The position numbers and the translations under genes were made by a program. 64,000 nucleotides of DNA from Pedobacter terrae (GTDB lineage: Bacteria; Bacteroidota; Bacteroidia; Sphingobacteriales; Sphingobacteriaceae), in assembly GCF_900100705.1 (NCBI RefSeq), contig NZ_FNCH01000001.1, positions 199,163-263,162 of the forward strand. The letters are read 5' to 3'. Each line of letters begins with the position of its first letter. The first letter of the stretch is position 1. Under the pieces are notes generated by a model. The model saw nothing but the letters and a program-made list of their open reading frames with translations, was not told the DNA's origin and ran no database searches. This document shows, piece after piece, positions 17,250 through 25,940 of the stretch.

Positions 17250-17837
17250 ATGTTAGGAATCGTTTTATGTGGCGGACAGAGTCTGCGCATGGGCACTGAT
17301 AAAGGTTTGCTTAACCATGATGATAAACTATGGGCGCAGGCGGCGGCTGATAAATTGGAATCGCTTGATCTCCCTGTAAAGTTTTCAGTTAATCCATTGC
17401 AGCAACTCACTTATTCGGGTTATTTTGGCAATCAGCAGCTGATCGTCGATAATACTTCCCTTGATCTCAGAGGACCATTATTGGGCGCGCTTTCTGCACA
17501 TCTATCCAATAATGAAGAAGATTTGTTTTTATTGGCTTGTGATATCTTGTTGATGGAAACCAGATTGTTGGAAAAACTTATCCATTCTGCCAAAGCTGAT
17601 GGTACTTTCGACGCCTATATCTTTACCAAAGATGGTCAACAGGAGCCTTTATGTGGGATTTATAAATCAGAAGGGTTAAAAAAAATCATCTTTATGCTTC
17701 AAAATAATGCACTGACTAAACATAGTATGAAATATGTGTTAGGCAATTTAAGGGTGAGCGAAATCGCTGTTGAGGACCATGATTATCATTATTTCGGTAA
17801 TTTTAATTCACAAGAAGAGATAAAACGGGTATCGTAG
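17250..17837 (+). CDS. mobA: Molybdenum cofactor guanylyltransferase
   Basis: MobA attaches GMP to molybdopterin to form the MGD cofactor needed by the molybdenum nitrate reductase encoded nearby. The 195-residue protein begins with the nucleotide-binding signature LCGGQSLRMGTDKGLL and contains LLACDILLM, corresponding to the Mg-binding Asp motif, and QEPLCGIYK. The length fits the family. It is transcribed toward the convergent nitrate operon. Confidence 0.88.
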   Translation: MLGIVLCGGQSLRMGTDKGLLNHDDKLWAQAAADKLESLDLPVKFSVNPLQQLTYSGYFGNQQLIVDNTSLDLRGPLLGALSAHLSNNEEDLFLLACDILLMETRLLEKLIHSAKADGTFDAYIFTKDGQQEPLCGIYKSEGLKKIIFMLQNNALTKHSMKYVLGNLRVSEIAVEDHDYHYFGNFNSQEEIKRVS

Positions 17838-17898
17838 CCCTGACCTTTAGCGCAGCGAAAAACTACGAAGTAAACCGAGCCTTAAGCGGGCTCACTGC

Positions 17899-17954
17899 AG
17901 GTAATTCATTTCAGGATTTATTTTCAAGAAAGATGAAACAAGTTCAGCATGACG
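17899..17954. repeat. Interspersed repeat, partial CGTCATGCTGAA type
   Basis: The segment contains ATTTCAGGATTTATTTTC and ends AAGTTCAGCATGACG. It is a degenerate copy with one intact tip, between mobA and the rubredoxin gene. Confidence 0.45.
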
Positions 17955-18000
17955 ATTGAGTTGATGAGCGTTTAGCAACAAATAAATTATTGCTTCAGAT

Positions 18001-19482
18001 TTACAAAAGCTGTAATACAGATTGATCAATTTTGGTGAAATTACTTTTCTTTCCTTCACAAAGTGTGCAGCAATAATCATCTGGTAAATCTTTAAATGCT
18101 GTACCTGTACTAATGTTATTTTCAATTTCCCCGATCCGCTCGTTGTACACGGTTAAACAATTGTTACATTGATATAAAAAAGTGCCAACTTTTATTGCGG
18201 TTTCTTCTGCCTGAGAACGCTGTTTCTGTTTACCTGTTTTAATAGCATTTAAACGGTATTTGTAAAATTTAAATATAGCGCGTCTGAGTTGTTCTGGCAG
18301 TAGAAAGCTGGGATTGCTGCGGCTAAAGATTTCGCCGGTACGCTCGTTGGGGTTAAAATCTTTCGCACACAAAATATCATAAACAGGGAACAGTTTCACA
18401 CCTAAAAAATTAATGAGATGACGTTTTTGGATCAGAATACTACTAAAAACCTCACTTTTTTTGCGGGTTTTAATGCCAAAGCAAATTCCAAAGGTTCGGG
18501 TATCATCAATACTTAAATGTTTAACCAGGAAGCTTTTTAATGCTAAACCTTCGTTACAGTTATCTTCCACCTGAAAATTTAACTCGTTGGCCGCATGCCG
18601 CATATTAATCTCATATTCTTCGAGCAGGGCATTCCAAAGTTTTTTATCTTTCTCGTCTATCCCTTTTATAATAATGGTTTTCCATGATGTACAGCACAAT
18701 TGACCAAGTTTGGTATCTAAACAAAGCTGACATATTTTTTTTAAAAATGCGATGCTGAATAGTTCATCGCGCCTGTAAATACCCAACCAGTATTTGTTGT
18801 TATAGCGGTTCAAACCCTCGTAATAAGGCAGGTTGAATGAAGAAAGCGAAACTGTATTTTCTGCTGCTTTAAAAATAAAATTGCCCTGGTCTAAAAGAGC
18901 AAAAAGCTCTTCGCCATTAGCCAAAGTGTTATCTATAAAGCGCGTTGGATTATTTTTGATGATGGTTTCTAAGCCCTTAGTTACCTTAGCGATGTGGTTA
19001 GTATAACAAAGTTGATTCCATTCGTAAGTAACATTTGTTTTAGGAAAGCGGATAATCAGGTGCCAGTAATGTTCTGATTGTGAAGAGGCAATCCAGTTAA
19101 TATTTCCCGTTAGCATGGGCGTGAAACTCTGGTCGCTGTCGCAAATGTTTACTTTTACTGAAGGTTTAAAATCGATGTCATCCAGAATATCTTTATATAC
19201 GCCTTCAGTAAGCCAGGTTTTACGGATAAAAATTTCTTCAGCCGGGTATGAGCTGATGATATTCGGGAAATTATTGCTGTCTATTTCATAATCGACCCCA
19301 AGTTTACCCAGTTCACCGGTAAATATATCAACATTGTAATTTGTAGTGTCAATCAATAACTGCTGGCGAAGGCCAAAACGAACATATTGGATTCTTACTT
19401 TTGTTGCCGCAACTAGAATGTTGTACAGATTGCCTGGTGATATGATTCCGCCTGGAAAATTAATGATAATAGTTTGATACAT
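18001..19482 (-). CDS. Degenerate sulfite/nitrite reductase-like protein with C-terminal rubredoxin domain
   Basis: The 493-residue protein ends in a rubredoxin fold with C439-x2-C442 and C472-x2-C475 as iron ligands (about residues 433-490). The body resembles siroheme sulfite/nitrite reductases: IQYVRFGLRQQLLID like the ferredoxin-like half, then NIISSYPAEEIF and KPSVKVNICDSDQSFTP where active enzymes have a Cys-x3-Cys pair. Those cysteines are missing, so siroheme-Fe4S4 catalysis is unlikely. It is the last gene of the nitrate operon, three bases after the preceding gene. An electron-transfer or assembly role for nitrate reductase is inferred. Confidence 0.7.
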   Translation of the reverse strand: MYQTIIINFPGGIISPGNLYNILVAATKVRIQYVRFGLRQQLLIDTTNYNVDIFTGELGKLGVDYEIDSNNFPNIISSYPAEEIFIRKTWLTEGVYKDILDDIDFKPSVKVNICDSDQSFTPMLTGNINWIASSQSEHYWHLIIRFPKTNVTYEWNQLCYTNHIAKVTKGLETIIKNNPTRFIDNTLANGEELFALLDQGNFIFKAAENTVSLSSFNLPYYEGLNRYNNKYWLGIYRRDELFSIAFLKKICQLCLDTKLGQLCCTSWKTIIIKGIDEKDKKLWNALLEEYEINMRHAANELNFQVEDNCNEGLALKSFLVKHLSIDDTRTFGICFGIKTRKKSEVFSSILIQKRHLINFLGVKLFPVYDILCAKDFNPNERTGEIFSRSNPSFLLPEQLRRAIFKFYKYRLNAIKTGKQKQRSQAEETAIKVGTFLYQCNNCLTVYNERIGEIENNISTGTAFKDLPDDYCCTLCEGKKSNFTKIDQSVLQLL

Positions 19483-19485
19483 AGC

Positions 19486-19992
19486 TTAACTGTTTAGAAG
19501 ACCAAATTCTGCCATTGCTTTAGGGAAATTCTTGTTTTCGTGACCTGGTCGGCATAATTTTAAAAGTACAAACCTTTGGATATTAGTTAGTTTTTGCCAT
19601 TGGCTGATGGAAAGATGTAGCTGGGATTCAGTTAGTTTCTCCTTAAGCATTGCAGGGATTTGATCTATATTTCCCCAATCAGGTAAAGGTTCGATGGCCA
19701 GGATTGTAGCCGGATTTCCTGTGTATTTGGTAATCAGGCCAATCAGAAATTGATGGTATTGGTCAGTTTGTTCCTGTGTTGAAACCGGTAGTAAGGCCAG
19801 TTGGATTCTTTCTGATGGATGAAATTTGCTCCATTCGGCCAATTTTAATTTTATTCCTGCTGCATCCATTTTAAAACGCACCACCATAGGGATGCAACGT
19901 ACATTTTCTTCAATAAAATCTTCTTCGAACTTAAAATATTCAATCCCTTTAAGGTTTTTAAATTCTGAAGGGCCCAGTTTAACTTTCATCAT
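19486..19992 (-). CDS. Nitrate reductase associated protein
   Basis: The 168-residue protein resembles the Nitr_red_assoc family found beside assimilatory nitrate reductases in cyanobacteria and Bacteroidota: YFKFEEDFIEENVRCIPMVVRFKMD, KLKLAEWSKFHPSERIQLALLPV and RFVLLKLCRPGHENKNF. Its biochemical role is unknown. It lies between the reductase and the rubredoxin protein in the operon. The start is one of two consecutive ATGs. Confidence 0.75.
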   Translation of the reverse strand: MMKVKLGPSEFKNLKGIEYFKFEEDFIEENVRCIPMVVRFKMDAAGIKLKLAEWSKFHPSERIQLALLPVSTQEQTDQYHQFLIGLITKYTGNPATILAIEPLPDWGNIDQIPAMLKEKLTESQLHLSISQWQKLTNIQRFVLLKLCRPGHENKNFPKAMAEFGLLNS

Positions 19993-20032
19993 CTCTTTAT
20001 TTTAATCATCTCTTTAATGTTTCAATGCGTTA

Positions 20033-20097
20033 CGTCATGCTGAACTCGTTTCAGCATCTTTTTTACAGGATAGATCCTGAATAAATTCAGGATGACG
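20033..20097. repeat. Interspersed palindromic repeat overlapping the 3' end of the nitrate reductase gene
   Basis: CGTCATGCTGAACTCGTTTC begins the element and AAATTCAGGATGACG ends it, with an inner CAGGATAGATCCTG palindrome. The last four codons of the nitrate reductase gene (RSSS-stop) are read from its right tip. Confidence 0.7.
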
Positions 20098-23000
20098 AAC
20101 GTTGATGTGATTTGTCATATCCAGCTAAAGCAATCTTAGGTTCCGTTTTCAATACATTTACAAACGAATCTAAAATCGCTTTTACCTCTGGTCTGCAACT
20201 ACCACAACCCATTCCGGCACCTGTGAGCTGGCAGAGTTGCAAAGGATCTTTGCAACCGTCTTTTATTTTGTTGATCAGATTGCCCTCACCAACATTGTTG
20301 CAGCTGCATATGGTTTTGCCGATAATGGGTTCGATTGTTTTGCCACTCCTTAACAGTTGGAGTCGCTTTTCGCTCAACTCCATTTTATTTTCAATCAGGT
20401 TCCGAAACTCTAAAAACTCACTCTTATCGCCAATTAATATTGCTCCAACCAGCTTATCCTTGTGTACAATACATTTTTTGTAATAGCGTTTGGCTTTATC
20501 AATAAAAACAATTTCCTCATATGTGGGATCGTTGTCAGGTATTTCTACCAAGCCTAGAGAACAGAGTTCTAAACTGTGCATTTTTAGGATATTCATCAGT
20601 AAACTGCCCTGATAAAATTTAGCAATATCTCCACAAAGAAACTGCGCTACAATTTCGGCCTGCTGCTCTGCCGCTGCAGTAATTCCGTATAGCTGACCTT
20701 TAAATTCGGCAATTTCGCCAATGGCATAAACGTCTTTTTCATTGGTTGTCAGGTATTCGTCAACCACAACGCCGCGTTTACATTCAATTCCTGCTTCTTT
20801 AATCAGTTCGGTGTTTGGTACAGTACCAATGGCAATTACTAACGATTCACAATCGAGCAATAAACCGCTTTTTAAACGCAGCCCCGAAATGCTTTTTTCA
20901 CCGATAATGCGGTCTACCTCATCGTTGTAGAAAATTTCTATGCCTTTGCTAATCAGTTCTTCGTGCAGTAATTGACTGCCTAATGAATCTAACTGGCGGC
21001 CCATTAATCTCGATATCCGTTGAATAATTGTCACCCTCGATCCGGTTTCAGCCAAAGACGTAGCCAATTCGATTCCTAATAAACCACCGCCTACAATCAC
21101 TACTTTTCCATTTGTAGTGTCAATATGTTTTTTGAAATTATCGGCATCATTTCTGCTTCGCATGGTAAATATTCCGTTTAGTTTCGGGATATCTTTAAGC
21201 ACAAAAGCCCTGCTTCCGGTAGCCAGAAGCAAAACGTCGTATTGATGAACTATTCCGTTGCTATCGGTAACGGTTTTATTTTTTTTATTGATTTTATCAA
21301 TACCTAAACCACGGTGTAGTTTTATTCTGTAGTCCGTTTCCTCACTGTCGCTCATTTTAATGAGGTTATGCCACGGTAAGGTGCCAATAATATAATCGGG
21401 GAGAAGTACCCTGTTGTAAAAGGGGGAATTCTCTTTGCTAAAGATCTCAATATCATCTTCAGTATTTAAGGCCCTGTAACTCTTAACAAAACCACAGGCT
21501 CCAGCACCTGCACCAATCACAATAATCTTTTGCCGGGCTTTTTCATACAGTTTAACCTGTACAGCACTGAATTTAAAATCAGGTTCTTTGCTCTGCGGAT
21601 CAACCAGGTTATTGGTGAGATTATTTACCCGGTTTAAATCACTTTTTAAAATTTTGCCCCAGTGCATGGGCATAAAAACTACTCCGGGTTTAATGTCTTC
21701 AGAGAATTTTGCCTTTACACGGACATTTCCACGTAAACTGGAAATTTCGATGATATCATTGTCTTTAATGTTTCGAATTTCTGCATCAATGGGATTAATT
21801 TCTAAAAAAGATTCACTGATGTGCTGGTTCAGTTTATTTACCTTACCAGTTTTGCTTCGGGTATGCCATTGATCCCTGATTCTTCCCGTAGTTAAAATCA
21901 ATGGATGTTCCGGTGTTAAAGCTTCCGATTGGTTCTGATCATCAAATGATAGAATATTGGCTTTTTTATCTGGTGTATAAAACTGGCGATCAGTAAATAA
22001 CCTGGCTGTTCCAAAGGCTTTTTCTTTCTTAGGATACGGCCATTGAACAGCTCTTTTTTCTTTTAAAATCTCATAATTAAGTCCACTGATATCAATATTG
22101 GTTCCTTCGGTAAGGGCTGCATGTTCATTATATATGTCGCTTGCATTTTTAAAATCGAAACCATGATAGCCCATTTTTTTTGCAAACCGGCAGATGATTT
22201 CCGAATCTGGTAGCGCTTCTCCAGGTGCTTCGGTTACTTTGCTGAGATAAGAAATATAACGCCCAGCGTTGGTCATGGTGCCTTCTTTCTCAACCCAGGC
22301 TGCTGCTGGTAAAACTACATCAGCATATTTTAGTGTTTCTACAGTATTGCTAATGTCTTGAACAACTACAAATTTTGTTTTTTTCAAGCCTTCTTCGGCT
22401 ATGCGAACATCTGGCAGGCTGATTAAAGGATTGGTACATAAAATCCATATTGCTTTCAATTTACCGGTGTTAAGCTCATCGAACATTTCGGTGGCAGTTA
22501 ACCCTGGTTTAGACTGTATGGAACCCAAGGGGATCTGCCAAAATTTCTCAACCTCATTGCGGTGATTTTCATTGCCTAAAACACGGTGTGCCGGTAATAA
22601 ATTACTTAAACCGCCAACTTCGCGGCCACCCATGGCATTTGGCTGTCCGGTGAGCGAGAAAGGGCCGCTTCCAGGCTTGCCAATGTGACCTGTAATCAGG
22701 TTCAGATTAATTAATGAAAGATTCTTATTAGTACCCACCACACTTTGATTAAGCCCCATGGTCCACATGCTGATGAAACCTTTTGCATTGCCGATGTAAG
22801 ATGCAGCCAAACGGATATCACTTTCTTTAAGGCCACAAATCGTTGCTGCCTCTGCCAAGGAGGTGGCAAAAACGGTAGCCTGGTATTTTTCGTAACCATT
22901 AGTGCTGTTGATGATAAAATCACTATCAATTTTTCCGTCTTCAATCAAACATCTGCCAATGGCATGGTGTAGTGTAATGTCGGTACCTGGATTAAGCTGT

Positions 23001-23665
23001 AAATGAACATTGGCGATTGAGCAGGTCTGTGTTTTCCGCGGATCGCTGACAATAATTTTTAACTCCGGATTTTTCTGCTTTGCGGCTTCAACACGGCGCC
23101 ACAGGATAGGATGGCACCATGCTGGGTTTGCGCCTGCAACAAAAATACAATCGGCAATTTCAATATCATCGTAACTAATGGGCACGGTATCTTCGCCCAA
23201 GCTCATTTTATAACCAACAACCGCACTGCTCATACATAAGCGGCTGTTGGTATCGATGTTATTACTACCGATAAATCCTTTAATTAATTTATTTACTACA
23301 TAATATTCTTCCGTTAAACATTGTCCGCTGGCATAAAAAGCAACACTGTCAGGACCGTATTTTTTAATTAATGTTTTAAAAACGGCTGCTGTGCGTTCCA
23401 GTGCGGTATCCCAGCTTACCCTTTGGAGTGGCATGTTCTTATTGTAGCGCATTTCAGGGTAAAGTAGCCTGTCGCTTTTGTCATTTGCTGTATAATGAAG
23501 ATTCATGCCTTTACTGCATAACATGCCTTTGTTTACAGGATGGTTTTTGTCTCCTTCAACAGTTATGCGTTCATGAATATCTTTATTTATCACAATACCA
23601 CAGCCTACACCACAATAACAGCAGGTAGTTGTTTTGTTTGGCGATATGTTTTTTTCTGCTTTCAA
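20087..23665 (-). CDS. Assimilatory nitrate reductase fused to an NADH-linked flavoprotein and BFD-type [2Fe-2S] domain
   Basis: The 1192-residue enzyme reduces nitrate to nitrite. Residues 10-55 bind Fe4S4 through CYCGVGC and MLCSKG. The molybdopterin domain follows to about 540, with a molydopterin-binding fold near 590-700 (TTGRIRDQWHTRSKTGK). A NirB-like FAD/NAD domain starts near 705 (IIVIGAGAGACGF), and a BFD-type [2Fe-2S] domain has C1120, C1122, C1154 and C1157. The fusion can take electrons directly from NAD(P)H. The start is TTG at 23665: no ATG precedes the first cysteines. The C-terminal codons come from a repeat element. Confidence 0.88.
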   Translation of the reverse strand: MKAEKNISPNKTTTCCYCGVGCGIVINKDIHERITVEGDKNHPVNKGMLCSKGMNLHYTANDKSDRLLYPEMRYNKNMPLQRVSWDTALERTAAVFKTLIKKYGPDSVAFYASGQCLTEEYYVVNKLIKGFIGSNNIDTNSRLCMSSAVVGYKMSLGEDTVPISYDDIEIADCIFVAGANPAWCHPILWRRVEAAKQKNPELKIIVSDPRKTQTCSIANVHLQLNPGTDITLHHAIGRCLIEDGKIDSDFIINSTNGYEKYQATVFATSLAEAATICGLKESDIRLAASYIGNAKGFISMWTMGLNQSVVGTNKNLSLINLNLITGHIGKPGSGPFSLTGQPNAMGGREVGGLSNLLPAHRVLGNENHRNEVEKFWQIPLGSIQSKPGLTATEMFDELNTGKLKAIWILCTNPLISLPDVRIAEEGLKKTKFVVVQDISNTVETLKYADVVLPAAAWVEKEGTMTNAGRYISYLSKVTEAPGEALPDSEIICRFAKKMGYHGFDFKNASDIYNEHAALTEGTNIDISGLNYEILKEKRAVQWPYPKKEKAFGTARLFTDRQFYTPDKKANILSFDDQNQSEALTPEHPLILTTGRIRDQWHTRSKTGKVNKLNQHISESFLEINPIDAEIRNIKDNDIIEISSLRGNVRVKAKFSEDIKPGVVFMPMHWGKILKSDLNRVNNLTNNLVDPQSKEPDFKFSAVQVKLYEKARQKIIVIGAGAGACGFVKSYRALNTEDDIEIFSKENSPFYNRVLLPDYIIGTLPWHNLIKMSDSEETDYRIKLHRGLGIDKINKKNKTVTDSNGIVHQYDVLLLATGSRAFVLKDIPKLNGIFTMRSRNDADNFKKHIDTTNGKVVIVGGGLLGIELATSLAETGSRVTIIQRISRLMGRQLDSLGSQLLHEELISKGIEIFYNDEVDRIIGEKSISGLRLKSGLLLDCESLVIAIGTVPNTELIKEAGIECKRGVVVDEYLTTNEKDVYAIGEIAEFKGQLYGITAAAEQQAEIVAQFLCGDIAKFYQGSLLMNILKMHSLELCSLGLVEIPDNDPTYEEIVFIDKAKRYYKKCIVHKDKLVGAILIGDKSEFLEFRNLIENKMELSEKRLQLLRSGKTIEPIIGKTICSCNNVGEGNLINKIKDGCKDPLQLCQLTGAGMGCGSCRPEVKAILDSFVNVLKTEPKIALAGYDKSHQRSSS

Positions 23666-23700
23666 ATGATGTGCTTGTAGGATAGATTTTGTTTTGTTCT

Positions 23701-25068
23701 TTATTTGCCAGGGGTAAGGACCAGGTCTTCTATCTCAGCAGTTTTTTGGGCCATAATGGTTCTGAAGATGAATACTGCAACGCCGATCCCGAGAATAATA
23801 AAACCAAGTAGTGTAAAAGCACTGGTATAATCGATCAGGTCTTTTTGAATACTATGACCGTTTTCAATTACATTTTTCGCCGCATGATTGGCTTTAGCTT
23901 TAAACATAAAGGCAATAAGCATGGCTCCGATATTTCCACCAGCACCTACAATACCAGCTACACTGCCAACCGCAAGCGGATTAATGAAAGGAACAAGACT
24001 ATATGTCGCGCCATTGGCCATTTTTAAACTTAAACCGAAAACAAACATCATAAAAATGGCCATTCCGATATTGCCCGATTTTGCGAACCAGATCAAACCG
24101 ATTCCCTCTACCAAAAGCAATAAGGCGAGTAAAAGTGTTTTGCCATCAAATCCCCAGGTCTTGCCAATTTTATCGGCAACAATGCCACCCAATGGCCTGG
24201 CAAAAATATTTATCCAGCCAAAAATACCTGCAACCATTCCGGCCACAGCTATGGTTGCGCCAAAAGAATCAGTAAAAAAGATTGGTGCAAAGTTATCTAC
24301 CGTAATTTCTACGCCAAAACATGCTGCGTAGGCAATGGTTAAAATCCAGGTGCGATAATCTTTGGCTGCAATTAAAAAGGTGTTTTTGATACTTTTTGTG
24401 CTTTCATCTTTTAAATCCTTGAAGTCTCCCTGTGGAGAATCTAAAGTATAGCGGTGATATAAAAAAGCACAGATCAAAAGCATTACACCCGGAAATATCA
24501 TGGCATAACGCCAGCTGTCTTCTGTGCTGCAAAAGCCAAGCGCGGTAATGCCTGAAGCAATTAAAGGCATAAATAAATTTGCTGCACCACCACCTGCGTT
24601 ACCAAAACCACCTGCTGTTGCGTTCGCGGTTCCCTTAACATTGGAAGCAAACATAATTGATGTGTGAAATTGGGTGATTACAAATGAAGCTCCGATTATG
24701 CCAATGGCGAGGCGGAAAAGTAAAAATGAAGTGTAAGAATTACTGGTTCCGATCAATAGTACGGGAATAGCGCAAAACACCAGGAGCCAGGTGTAAATCA
24801 GTTTAGGACCAAATTTATCAATCAATCTTCCGATGAGTAAACGGGCAATAATTGTAGCTGATACGGAAGCAATTTGAATATTACCTACCTGATCTTTGGT
24901 GAGGTGAAGCTGCTCTCTCGCTATCTTCATTAAAGGAGCCATTCCGAACCAGGCGAAAAAACAGAAGAAAAAAGTTAACCAGGTAATATGAAAGGTCTTC
25001 ATCTGAACACCTTTAAGCGAAAATATATTAAGATTATCAAGCGGTTTAGTTGTTGTGTTCTGTGTCAT
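23701..25068 (-). CDS. narK: NarK-type nitrate/nitrite MFS transporter
   Basis: The 455-residue protein has twelve predicted membrane segments and the nitrate/nitrite porter hallmarks: FHITWLTFFFCFFAWFGMAPL, a FVITQFHTSIMFASNVKGTANATAGGFGNAGGG signature region (loop 2 and helix 5 at about residues 130-165), and GAGGNIGAMLIAF near 370. It imports nitrate for the reductase encoded next, 35 bases downstream. No QacA-like extension is present. Confidence 0.9.
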   Translation of the reverse strand: MTQNTTTKPLDNLNIFSLKGVQMKTFHITWLTFFFCFFAWFGMAPLMKIAREQLHLTKDQVGNIQIASVSATIIARLLIGRLIDKFGPKLIYTWLLVFCAIPVLLIGTSNSYTSFLLFRLAIGIIGASFVITQFHTSIMFASNVKGTANATAGGFGNAGGGAANLFMPLIASGITALGFCSTEDSWRYAMIFPGVMLLICAFLYHRYTLDSPQGDFKDLKDESTKSIKNTFLIAAKDYRTWILTIAYAACFGVEITVDNFAPIFFTDSFGATIAVAGMVAGIFGWINIFARPLGGIVADKIGKTWGFDGKTLLLALLLLVEGIGLIWFAKSGNIGMAIFMMFVFGLSLKMANGATYSLVPFINPLAVGSVAGIVGAGGNIGAMLIAFMFKAKANHAAKNVIENGHSIQKDLIDYTSAFTLLGFIILGIGVAVFIFRTIMAQKTAEIEDLVLTPGK

Positions 25069-25102
25069 TATGGTTGGTTTAAGCGTGATAAATTGATTTT
25101 TG

Positions 25103-25498
25103 TTAAAATTTATATCCCAAACCTAGGCCAACGTTCCACTCACCATTTTTGACTGCAGTTTTAGGATTGTAGTATAAGGGTACTTGTAAGGCTACATGCC
25201 GAAATGCTGTTGTTAACCCAAAACCAAGGTTAGGGGTGAGGGCAGTATTTTTTGGCGCACCGGCGGCTACTTTATCTTCTTTGATTCGTAAACTTGGGAG
25301 TAAGCCCAGTAAAACAGTGTAAGGTTTTTTGCTGAATTTGATGCTTGGACCGGAACAGTTTATAAAAGCACCATGATCAACGTAACCAGCAATGATAGTC
25401 CCGTCGAATAAAACGGCTTTAGTTTGCGATTTAGCAGAAAAAAAGAACAAGGTAAGTGCAAGGCAGCCTGTTATGGCTACATCATTAGAAATTTTCAT
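25103..25498 (-). CDS. Small secreted or outer-membrane protein of unknown function
   Basis: The 131-residue protein has a signal peptide (hydrophobic stretch GCLALTLFFFSAKSQ), glycine-rich beta segments and a C-terminal phenylalanine (GLGLGYKF) typical of outer-membrane barrels. Its length suits a small or partial barrel. I recognise no family. It lies between nirD and narK in the nitrate operon, so it may be expressed with them; a porin role for nitrate is only a guess. Confidence 0.6.
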   Translation of the reverse strand: MKISNDVAITGCLALTLFFFSAKSQTKAVLFDGTIIAGYVDHGAFINCSGPSIKFSKKPYTVLLGLLPSLRIKEDKVAAGAPKNTALTPNLGFGLTTAFRHVALQVPLYYNPKTAVKNGEWNVGLGLGYKF

Positions 25499-25556
25499 GT
25501 CGGTTGGTTTAGGGTTAAATTTTTATCCGGAAAAATTTAAATCTTACTGGGTCAAG

Positions 25557-25904
25557 TTAAGATTTTGGCGTAGTGCCAATATAAACAGTTCCGTTTTCTA
25601 CCTTTACAGGATAGGTTTTTATGGCGCATTCGTCGCCGCTCAAACATTCTCCGGTACTCAATGAGAATGTTTTTTTGTGAAAAGGGCAGGCTACCTTAGG
25701 TTCGCCGGTAGTAGAGCCAATCATTCCACGGCTTAATGCCATTTGTTTTTTGTGCGGGCATTCGTTTTGCGTGGCGTACCACTCATTTCTTCTGGTGAAA
25801 TAAAAAAGTGCAATCTGATCTTCACCATGTTTTACGCAAACGCCACCGTTCTCAATGGCATCCTCGACTCGGCAGGCTGCCAGCCAGTTTGATTGTTCAT
25901 TCAT
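25557..25904 (-). CDS. nirD: Nitrite reductase small subunit (Rieske-type)
   Basis: NirD is the small subunit of NADH-dependent nitrite reductase. The 115 residues form a Rieske-like fold with NECPHKKQMALSRGMIG and ACPFHKKTFSLSTGEC. Thus it retains C-x-H and C-x2-H residues that could bind a [2Fe-2S] cluster, unlike NirD versions that lack them. It lies directly after nirB (36 bases). Confidence 0.88.
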   Translation of the reverse strand: MNEQSNWLAACRVEDAIENGGVCVKHGEDQIALFYFTRRNEWYATQNECPHKKQMALSRGMIGSTTGEPKVACPFHKKTFSLSTGECLSGDECAIKTYPVKVENGTVYIGTTPKS

Positions 25905-25940
25905 AATTTTGGGTTTTATAAAGGTTGTAAAGATTATTGA

